From Catonia carolina (lineage: Eukaryota; Arthropoda; Insecta; Hemiptera; Achilidae), in contig JAQMRL010000003.1 of assembly GCA_035578175.1 (NCBI GenBank), positions 89,320,469-89,384,468 on the forward strand: a stretch of DNA of 64,000 bases, read 5' to 3'. Position numbers and translations under genes: made by a program. This document shows, one piece after another, positions 23,991-32,970 of the stretch. The notes below the pieces were generated by a model. It was not told the origin of the DNA. It saw only the letters and a program-made list of their open reading frames with translations, and made no database searches. Numbering within the stretch: position 1 is the stretch's first letter; each line of letters begins with the position of its first letter.

Positions 23991-25419
23991 AATAAAAATA
24001 AATCTGAATTTATTCTAGTAGTCTAGGATTGGTTTATATTTTGGTTTTTGTAAACGAAAGAAACACCTGGACTAGGCTTTGTTAATTACATTTTTTATTA
24101 TAACATAATATGTAAATTTAAATAAAAAAAACATTAGATGGTAATTACTCGTAAAACATTTAAGGGTACAAAAACTTTTAATGGTAACGAATTATATGCA
24201 CAAAGCTTTCATATGGTAACCAATTTTTGATTGAAAAATATTTGTGTTTAGTTTTGGAGTTCAACAAAAAATATAATTACATTATAAGAGCTAGTAATAA
24301 AAAAATGTAATCAAGGATATATAACAATTATGTCGCATATAACTTTTTAAATGACAACGATAAGACAATGATACAGATAAGTTTTTATGAACAAATTAAT
24401 TCGCATACTAATTTATTTATTGTTCCTTAACAAAAAATCGTCGCCAATGTTGACCTATATGTATTTTAGAAGTTATCTTAATGCTTTGTTTTAGAAAGTT
24501 TTATTGTTTAATTTTCAGGTTTGTTTGAAAGTTTTAGTGTTGTGATGTGTTATTTCCTTTTATGGTGTTATCGTTTAAAATTAATTTTCGACAATAATAT
24601 ATTACATTCAGAAATTTAAAAATATTTAATCTTTACAATGTTTAAACTGATTTTTAATAAAGAACAGACATAAAACTAATTAAGCATATTAAGCTTTTTA
24701 GTAAAAAAGTTTATAAAACAATAAATTAATAAAATTGAGTTATAACATTTTCTTATAATTTATATCTAAAATTAAATACAAACATACGTACGCAAATTGA
24801 CATGAATTGAATTTATAAAGTGTGTAGTGAAGGGACACACTACGTACTGTGCAATGCTCTTTTAAAAACTCATTAAGTACCCGATGTTGCTTCATACATT
24901 ATAATTATTATTTTGTTCAATTTTATTACAAAATTAATTTCATTCTAAAATTGTTTCAATTTTGTTTTTAAATATTAATCATTGTTTTTGTTTTATTTTA
25001 AGTATTTTAAGGTCTACATCCATAGACTCACAAACCTACCGTTTGGCAACAGGTCCGTTGGTGGTAGTACATGAGATTAAAGAGTACAATAAAATTAATC
25101 AGTTAAAGAAATAAATAAAACTACGATATGGAACTTATTGGATAAGAAAATTATTAATCTGTATTACGAATTTTAAGTTCCTAATTTATTTAACAACGTA
25201 CTACTAATTTTTGCAATTTCAATATAAAAACAAATTGTTCTTAACAATAAACATAATTCTATAATACATAATCCATCAACTCCTGACAACATGGTTAGTT
25301 CCAGACTTTATAGTTAGAATAATTAGTTTTCTTTCTCTTCTTATTCTCCCTGACCTGCCAACGATTTAAATTCTCCGTTCTCCTGATTCCAAAACGGACT
25401 TCATTACTTGTACTTGCTC
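23991..25419. other. AT-rich non-coding stretch
   Basis: No supported feature. Confidence 0.4.
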
Positions 25420-25620
25420 CTGCTTGATTCCGGAGTGGACTTCCCTCTAGTCGATCTTGTAACTCCCAATTTCGAAGCCTCACTTTCCATCCAATCAACC
25501 TCATGCAGGCCTTTACTGGTCATCACCACCATTACTCCACACATCCAATGCTTTGCTGGGCGTCTTCCTTCCTCCTCTCTATTACGGTCTTGTTCTATAC
25601 TCCGTTCTGATACACCTGTC
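25420..25620 (-). pseudogene. LINE C-terminal remnant (GRP-K-W type)
   Basis: The minus-strand translation reads QDRNREEEGRRPAKHWMCGV, then GLHEVDWMESEASKLGV. This matches the GRP-KRW-DGV and W-DRE-WR-G pattern ending many insect non-LTR polyproteins. The antisense open frames here are by-products. Confidence 0.55.
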
Positions 25621-26590
25621 TTCTACTACTTTCGATTTCCGAGAATTCATATTAAAAACATTCCATTCATCACCATCCAGTATCCATGTTCAAAACACAC
25701 CATTTCAAATATTAAACAGTTTATTCCCTGAACTATTTTTGTGGAATTTCACTGTTATAATGTTACAATATTTTTAAAGTTCTCTACTTCTAAGATCTCT
25801 TTAGCTGTTTAAATTTATATTTTTTTTTAAATTTTTTAGCTGTTATATTATCCAAAATCAATATGCACATTCTATTTTTTTAATAACCTTATCAATATTT
25901 TATGCAGAAATGAATAGTCGGTTAAAAATTATAGCGCAATTTAATTGACGTTGATCATAAATTATTATAACTACGAAACGCATAAACGAGATGATCCGAC
26001 CGGAGTGTTAGGGGAGCGAGAAAAGTCATAAATAGAGTGGGTTATAAAATAGTGGTCTCACCGCAGTGTTCACGTTTTAATGTAATATGGTGTAAAGTTC
26101 ACCGGGTAGTGTCAGTTGGTCGATTGATGGGGACCAGTTCATTACTTTACTTTTATTGCACAAACACTGCTAGTCCATTATTATGTTAATGAAAATGATA
26201 TTATGATTACATAGAAACCATATTAATATACAGTTACTTGGGTAGTAATATTTTAAACAAGTTTAAATTTTCATCATTAATAAAATATTGTTACGTATAT
26301 ATTGGATAATGCAGTATGTAAATTAATATTTGTAGTAATTACTCTTATGATTATCTAAATATTAGACCTATATTTCTTTTTATAATTACATTATGTAATT
26401 ATTTACAATTTATACCGTGATTTGCTGTTTTTAAAATGTCATAATACGTCATTTTAAAAATAATAACAAATCTCTGTTCCAAAATCGCTTTAACCTTCTG
26501 GGAGGGTTGTCAGGTAAATTTATTTTATTTCACACTTTTTAATACGTAAAATGTTTACCTTTTTATTGTATGATTCAGTATTCTTAATAT
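25621..26590. other. Non-coding stretch
   Basis: No supported feature. A TATAAAA string near 26050 was considered as a promoter and not accepted. Confidence 0.35.
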
Positions 26591-27250
26591 TTGAGCACGC
26601 TAGAATCAAAACTCTCATGTTCCAAAAAAGTGATTTTTCAGAAATCAAGAAAAACCATTATAAGTACTTCCTGAAGCAAACTTAAAAGGAAATGACACTA
26701 TCAATAAGTGTAATTCAGACTGAAAAGTACAAATTCATAATCAAAATGGTCAGTTTCTGTGTAGTTTAGATAATATTTACAAATTAACTTTGGGAATTTT
26801 TAGTTTAGACACTGAGCAAAGGAAATTGTGAGTTTTGACAATATTGTTCATCAGGTGAAGTAGGCGTTACACAGTCCATTATTAATCCAAATAACCTCAG
26901 GTATAAATAAAAATACTACTTGGAATATTATTAATGAAAAGTCGCACAGACTAATACAACTCGTACCGGTATACCTAAGCAACATAACCTCAATTACAAA
27001 ACGAAACAGCAAAAACGGCCCCTCTGATTGGCTGTCAGTAAAACTAGTCTGAAAACTCACATGTTCCAATGGAAGTTGTTAGTTTTGACTCTAACCATGA
27101 ACTTTATCCTTCATTTTAATAATGAACTAGTGTGTTTTGATTCCAACCAATAGCATATTCAATTACTACTATATAAATACTATAAGAATTCACTGCCATT
27201 TAAATTTTTGACTTTTTGGAACATGTGAGTTTTTATTCTAGCATGCTCAA
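26591..27250. mobile_element. Non-autonomous DNA element, hAT-like by its 8-bp flanks
   Basis: Inverted ends of about 50 bp begin TTGAGCA(C/T)GCTAGAAT and continue through CATGTTCCAAAAA. They are flanked by 8-bp direct repeats CTTA(A/T)TAT (26583-26590 and 27251-27258) with one mismatch. Partial internal repeats of the end motif (CTCACATGTTCCA around 27055) give it subterminal structure. There is no coding content. An 8-bp duplication suggests hAT, but the termini are not diagnostic. Confidence 0.65.
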
Positions 27251-27377
27251 CTTATTATAGTATTTAAATTAAACATTGCATAATTACGTTATCTCTCAAA
27301 AACTGTACTAAAAATATAATTTTTAAAATAACTTGTTTTTAAGGACTTTTTGTCTTGGAAAGGGATAATTTGTTATA

Positions 27378-27608
27378 GGGTTTAAAACCCTAGTAAAGGT
27401 AGTACGTTTATATGGATTTGAATAGTACACAGTGGTTACCAGTATACTTTCTTGGTTGGGGTTCAATTAACCATAATCTTTCGAGTCTGTTCATGACTAC
27501 ACCTCATTTACACGTCATACATATCATCCTCATCTCATTGGGTCATGAGGTTGCTTATTGCTCTTAAATTGAACAGATTGCAACGTACACACATAAGGAA
27601 TAAAAAAA
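27378..27608 (+). repeat. SINE (family S2), 5'-truncated copy
   Basis: Matches the body of 17850-18176 from just after the B box (CCTAGTAAAGGTAG) to the end (TTGCAACGTACACA), with an A-rich tail. The tRNA-like head is missing. Confidence 0.75.
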
Positions 27609-28019
27609 GTTACAAACATTATGACGTTAAAATACAGTATTTAAAATAGGCCCTACAATTAACAATATATTTATTTTTACGTGGTTTTTTTTTAATCTAA
27701 TTAAAGTGTCTTCATGTTTTACCGCCCGCAAATTTAAATTTAAGTTCTTAAATTTCTATATATTGATATTCCCCAAAAACTTTTTCCTAAAAGAAACCGT
27801 TAATTAAATTTTAATGAAATAATAATATGTAGACTGGGTGAGGGTTTTAAAAAAAACCAACAATAAAGTTTGGAATTAGTTTTGAAAATTATTAAGGCAA
27901 TTTTTATTTTACTTTTGTTTAAAAATCGTTTTCGTTGTACTTTTTAGAAACATTTTTAAATTTTCAGAGCAATATTTTTGAGAAAACTTGCACATAAATA
28001 CAAAATTAAAATTCTTGAT

Positions 28020-28519
28020 CTTCTTTTTTTACTTCTTCCAAACAAGGATTAGGGTGGAGCCTGTTCTGAACTCATACCCTATATCATCTATCTCCATCTT
28101 TTCCTAGGTCTACTAACATCCATTCGAAATCCTCCAACGGTGTTATTTAATCCTGCCGGTTGCAAGGCCGGGACCTTATCTTGCAGGTGACGAGGAAGGA
28201 AGAGAAGGAGGAGTAACAACCTCGTTAATAAATCTGGGTTCATCTGCGTTTGGATAGTAGTACTCTGTAGTTGTAGAGGCCCCGGTTAGGGTACAGGTGA
28301 AAACGCTCAACAGCGGATGAGGAAATTTTCCCAGCGGTGAACAGGGCGGAAAACCTAGAATTTGGGTCTCCCAGGAAACCCTGGGAGAACCGTGCCCTGC
28401 AAAACCCAGGGCACGGCCAGATGCTGAAAGGTGGCAGCCCCACCACTGGTCTTCGTGCAGGGTTCGTATTCCGGCCGGAGGATATTTTAACCTTTTGGCA
28501 AACTCACAAATAGCCTTGG
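28020..28519 (-). mobile_element. Composite LINE-derived non-autonomous element with 12-bp target-site duplication
   Basis: Perfect 12-bp direct repeats AAAATTCTTGAT (28008-28019 and 28520-28531) bound a 500-bp unit. Its 3' portion on the minus strand ends with RPRKRWR-type codons, then GAGTTCAGAACAGGCT and an A/G-rich tail, the same 3' end as the LINEs at 10762 and 55022. The remaining 350 bp is much richer in G+C than the surroundings and joins the 3' end with no RT between. It contains two adjacent perfect hairpins (28367-28388 and 28390-28416). I infer a non-autonomous derivative made of a LINE 5' region fused to its 3' end, mobilised by the parent LINE. The 5' assignment is inference. 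Confidence 0.75.
28367..28416. other. Two back-to-back GC-rich hairpins
   Basis: Stem TCTCCCAGG pairs with CCTGGGAGA around a 4-base loop. One base later, CCGTGCCCTG pairs with CAGGGCACGG around a 7-base loop. Both stems are perfect and would form in RNA from either strand. Confidence 0.8.
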
Positions 28520-28531
28520 AAAATTCTTGAT

Positions 28532-29382
28532 TTATTTATAACGAAGGATTTACTGTCTGTTATAATCGCTCGAAAGATTGTTTTAGACAATATTATATTT
28601 AAATAAGTAAATAAAAAAAAATTATTATTATTCGTCTCGTACAAGTAATTAAGGTAGGCAGCACACTTATTCTTTTGATCATGTTCTTTAACTCAACGGT
28701 TCGCACCCTTAAATATCACAATCTCAAATTCATAACATAACCGTTTCTTAAATTACATACGTGCTATATTAACAAGACCTAATTATAATTAGATTATTAT
28801 CCTGAACTAATATTTATCGTTAGCCTTATTATATTTTAATTATTTGTTTAAGAAAATTAGGTCTCAAACTACAAAATATTTTTTTTTACAAATCTGTCGT
28901 AGTGGATTAATTTCTCAGTTGATACAACTTAAAAAAGTGGACTGCTGTAATAAAACATTTTGTATAAAGCTTTTCGTTTAGATTCAATTTATGATTTTTG
29001 AATGGATGTATCCTAAAATCCATTCATTAGAAAAAAAATGAAAATTTATTAGATTGTGGATAAACATTTGTGGCGGTTTGTTCTATGATTTTTTAAACAG
29101 TAGAACATTAGTAGGCCTACAACAAATTAAATAGTAACCTTAATTGAAACCTCAGTTTAAAGTAAACAAAGCGTATTTTGTCTTTGTAACAATATTTGCA
29201 TTTTCCAAAAAGATACGTTATTTATTTTCTTAGTTAATTACAAATTAAATTACAATTGTGAACTCTTATTATGAAATTTTCTCTATTGTAATATACCATG
29301 TGTTTCTGGTTACAGTTAATCATAGTCTGTCTGCTCTGTTCGAGAATAGACTGATGTAGAATACATAGGGTGTTTAGAACTA
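28532..29382. other. Non-coding stretch
   Basis: No supported feature. Confidence 0.4.
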
Positions 29383-30095
29383 CAGGTGGCCCTGGATAAT
29401 CTGAACTTATAATATCCGCGGCTGCTCGGATTACGAACATTTTGGAATATCAGGGTTTCAATTTAAAGGAACTGGATAGCGTACCAACGGAAGTTTTGAA
29501 AGCCGAAATAAGTCCCGTAACTATTTTTGATTTTTATACAAAGAACTCTTTTATTACGGTATTGATACAAACATTTTAAAAAATATTAGTTTTACTATGA
29601 CTCCTTCAAAAAATCTATGATTTTTGTCTTTTTTTTTAAGTAAGTGATTTTTGTACTGAGTCTTTCGTATTCGAGCCAGTAAAATAATAGTTCGTGTGGT
29701 GGAATGTCATTCTCTGTTGTCCACTGAATACAATAGTATAAAACATTTTATTGCGTCTACGTGTTTTACGCTCTTTGCTCCTAATTCAATTTCATCATCA
29801 TCGCAATCATTTTCAACATTTTCATCGAGCCCTTATCGAACTGTTTCAGTAATGTCAACGCAGGTTTTCAGTGGGAAACATTCTTTTCCGTTTACATTAT
29901 TCAAATTTATAAGAACTTCTTTTAATGTTTCTGGTTTAAAATTAAGATAAAATTAATTAAAGGAGTATTCCTATACTGTATAGTATTTGCAATATCAATT
30001 TACTGGAAAGTAATGTGATAAATACCCAGCACCGTACTGCAACCTTACTTCGAGAGTTCGGATTACCCGGGGTTCGGATTATTTAAGTTTTTCTG
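29383..30095 (-). mobile_element. Tigger/pogo-like transposon relic
   Basis: The ends start CAG and contain the ATAATC(C/T)GAAC repeats characteristic of Tigger-type termini; the left and right inner repeats also read CGGATTA. Both ends are flanked by TA (29381-29382, 30096-30097). On the minus strand, 29700-29945 translates to PETLKEVLINLNNVNGKECF, then ENDCDDDEIELGAKSVKHVD. This acidic tail resembles the C-terminus of Tigger transposases. A stop and the missing DDE core show that it is a deletion derivative. Confidence 0.75.
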
Positions 30096-30435
30096 TATGT
30101 ATTTAATAAGTTCTAAACGCCCTGATTTTTTGTCTTTTTACTTTCTCTTGCCCTATATATGATTTACAAGAAAAGGAACATTTTTTTCATGTTGATTTTA
30201 TTCAAATTAAGTTTTCAGCTGATATACACGTTCAGGTATAATTCAGATATCCTGAAGCCAAAAACACGTTTTGTCCGATGTATTTTTGTGCGTGTGAATG
30301 AAGTAAGTTAAGTACTACAAGAGGAGCACAAAAGTTAGTAATTGGGGCAATTTTAAACAAAATTGTAGAAGCCATTTTTGAGAAAAAAATTAAAAATCGT
30401 GCGAATAAACTACTACTTCCGGTTGACCGATTTTT

Positions 30436-31444
30436 TTTCTCTTTAATTCTTTATTTACAACTGTAAAACGTTACAACAAGCAAATGTGATGATTATGATA
30501 ATTATGTAAATGACATGATAGGCATGAGAGGGGTAGGGCCCCCATTGGTGCCTCCCCAAGAATGAAATTTGTATATCAAATTAGCAGGTCTCTACTCCAG
30601 CGTCTTTTAAGGCGTCTAGGGGGATTATCAGGTAAATGGACGGAGGAAAGTGAACGCACCAGGGGGTTCTCGTGTTCGTGTGACTTGTCGTGAAAGCGTT
30701 TGTGTAGGTATTCAATGGAATTTTGTACAAGTGGTGTTTTCAAATCTGTATGTAAGGTTTTGTTGCTAACGTAAAGAGGTGCATTTGCTATAAGGCGTAA
30801 TGTTTTTGACTGGAATGCTTGAATTCGTTGCAAGTTAGAGGGTTTGGTTGATCCGTAAATTTGGGATCCGTAGGTCCAAATAGGTTTCAAAAGAGAACAA
30901 TATATGCGTAATTTTTGTGCCATTGGTAATTTTGATCGTTTGTGAAGTAGGGAATATAGAAGTTTAAGTCGGGAATTCAGTAATAAACGTTTCCGTTTGA
31001 TATGTGTGCTCCAAGTTAGTCGTTTATCAAAAGTCAGACCGAGATACTTGACCGTATCTGTCTTTGTGAGAGGTTCATTGTCTATGTATACTGGTGGGCA
31101 ATCACCATGACGGAGTGTGAAAGTTACGTGAAGGGATTTTGTCGTATTAAGTTTTATTTTCCATGTTTTACACCATTCGTGTGTGATTGAGATGATGTTG
31201 GAGTGTTAGTGAAGCGTGTATAGAGTTTTGGTCTCGGGCTAATATCGCTGTGTCGTCAGCGTAGGTAGCAGTGAGGGTAGCGTAGGTAGCATATGAATTC
31301 CTTCCTATCTGACAGATTCTTTAGAATTCGTTTAGGATCGTCTTACTCAAATTTCTTTCTTGTCTTAGCCGGCGTGCCTCAGGGCTCAATTTTAGCCCCA
31401 CTTCTCTATTCTGTATACACTTCAGATCTACCGACCCTACTCCA
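30436..31444 (-). pseudogene. 5'-truncated, 5'-inverted Jockey-type LINE
   Basis: On the minus strand, 31289-30576 encodes the RT catalytic YADDTAIL, then THEWCKTWKIKLNTTKS, KYLGLTFDKRLTW and a long C-terminus (YGSQIYGS, SNLQRIQAFQSKTLRL, ending RRLKRRWSRDLLI), with one frameshift near 31195. On the plus strand, 31290-31444 encodes the preceding RT segment: FLSDRFFRIRLG, then AGVPQGSILAPLLYSVYTSD. The 5' part is thus inverted relative to the 3' part. Direct repeats GACCGATTTTT flank the whole (30425-30435 and 31445-31455). The 3' end has an AATAAA and a short A-rich tail. This is the structure expected of twin priming. Confidence 0.85.
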
Positions 31445-31551
31445 GACCGATTTTTAAGAAATTTTTCGAGTCGGGTCCTCTTGTGACACGTAATTTAAGT
31501 TTTAATTTTCTACTGCGTACCTACGCTATTCCGATCCTAAGGTATTTTGTT

Positions 31552-31559
31552 CACACGCG

Positions 31560-31599
<40 letters not shown>
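31552..31599. repeat. Alternating (CG)n/(CA)n tract
   Basis: About 48 bp of uninterrupted purine-pyrimidine alternation, CG-rich on the left and (CA)n on the right, within repeat X. Such tracts can adopt Z-DNA. Confidence 0.9.
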
Positions 31600-31755
31600 G
31601 AATAGATATTTTAGCGCCCAAAAATACACGCCAATCTCCAAAAACATGTTTTTTTCTGTTCAGAGGGTATGGAAACTTGATTTTAAAAATTTATATGAAA
31701 ATAATACTTAGACTGCGTTCTCTATATATTCATATAGGGTAAGAGGAAGTAAAAA

Positions 31756-32318
31756 TAACTTATCTCCATCTATTTTTACCTTTTGAAATACTAGCCACAA
31801 TTATGTCATTTTATAATTTTTAAGTAAGTTATAAAAAGCGGAAATACGTAAATCAGATAGTTACTTTAGTAATACCATTCCAAGTTATTTGTAATATTTT
31901 TATTCCATTACAAAGTAATATTTTTCTATTTACTTTCAAAAAACTGACCCTTGTAATATATTTGTAAAAATAACTCTGGAATACAGACTTAATGTTTATT
32001 ACAAAAACGTCTTGGAATCCGATAAGCGACAAAGTTGTATTTTCTATAATGTTACCCAATAATGTAGAAATGTTTTTCTTTGAAAATTACAATTCAACTT
32101 GAGGTCAATTTTATTTATTTAACAACTATATTTGTAGTAATAACAATGTAACATTTTGAAAAATTTTTATTTTATTTTGTTGAATGAAATTCGACCTCTG
32201 GAAACATAAATGATCAGGTCAGTGAATTTCACCATTTTGTTACACGTTTTTTATTCGGCAATATAGAGTTCTCTTTTCGTAGTTATAAAACTAGTAATTA
32301 TATTGTGACGTTTATTCC
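31756..32318. other. Non-coding stretch
   Basis: No supported feature between repeat X and the Jockey-type element. Confidence 0.4.
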
Positions 32319-32327
32319 ATGTTCATT
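32319..32327. repeat. Target-site duplication of the Jockey-type element (3' side)
   Basis: ATGTTCATT, identical to 37242-37250 at the other end of the element. Confidence 0.75.
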
Positions 32328-32349
32328 GAATCCTGAATCCTGAATCCTG
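32328..32349 (-). repeat. Heptamer tail at the LINE 3' end
   Basis: Three tandem copies of GAATCCT on the plus strand (GGATTCA phase on the element strand) directly abut the target-site duplication. Jockey-clade elements usually end in poly(A). Short microsatellite tails are known in other LINE groups. Confidence 0.8.
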
Positions 32350-32970
32350 GTTGAGAGGGCTAAGAAGCCCTATGATGGCGACATCGTGTTAAGGAACACC
32401 TGGTCGCTCGGGGAACAATATAACAGAATAATTGCAACCTCAAGAAATTTAGGGGGAATTTTATAGTTTAAATAGGAAATAGGATTCTGGTTCGTGGGAC
32501 ATTGGAACTGGGACTTGAAAGGAGGTAATTTATTATTAGAAGTTATTTGTGGAAAATTTAAATTAAGGGACAAGTGGGTTTAAGAGCGGCTCTTTTATTT
32601 TATTTTATATTTCAGTGGCCTTTTTTCAGTTTTGTGGGAGTCCTATTATCTTGGGGAGGGGAAGGCATGCATTTTACTGAACGTGGACTAAAGGTATAAT
32701 TTAACGTAGGGGTTAGTTTATGATTTCAGGGGAGACGGAAAGGGTAGAGTTTGGCATAATCATCGGCCTTTTTATGTTTTGAGTGTTTATCAATTTAAAA
32801 TGGCGGCTCTTCTCACCGTAGTGGAGTGATTATGAATAGGAACATGGGGACAACTACCAACTGGGGGGAGTGAGTCATACAAGTAGAAGGGGCATGGGCA
32901 AATAAGAGGAATACAGGGCAGAATAAAAATGTGGCAACTCTAAATTTTGTTAAGTGGGTCATACTGGAAT
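32350..32970 (-). other. 3' untranslated region of the Jockey-type element
   Basis: Non-coding between the ORF2 stop and the heptamer tail. No AATAAA was found immediately before the tail, which fits an element that does not rely on poly(A). Confidence 0.6.

Larger units (their letters stand above)
30135..31755 (-). repeat. Repeat X, copy 2, rearranged and carrying a LINE
   Basis: From the right, this copy runs in minus orientation: end sequence, an alternating purine-pyrimidine tract (31552-31599), and the CGGTCAACCGGAAGTAGTAG block (30400-30425). On the left, where the other X end is expected, there is instead a second, inverted copy of the same end (TTTTTACTTTCTCTTGCCC at 30135). The unit is therefore a fold-back hybrid. 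A LINE is inserted in the conserved block. Confidence 0.7.

Noticed and set aside
25408..25731. Plus-strand 107-codon open frame
   Set aside because: It lies antisense to a LINE C-terminal remnant and is Pro/Ser/Thr-rich only for that reason.
26040..26075. TATAAAATAG string as a promoter
   Set aside because: No good initiator at the right distance and no transcript unit or LTR around it.
29696..29950. Plus-strand 84-codon Ser-rich frame
   Set aside because: It is antisense to the acidic C-terminal part of a Tigger transposase relic.
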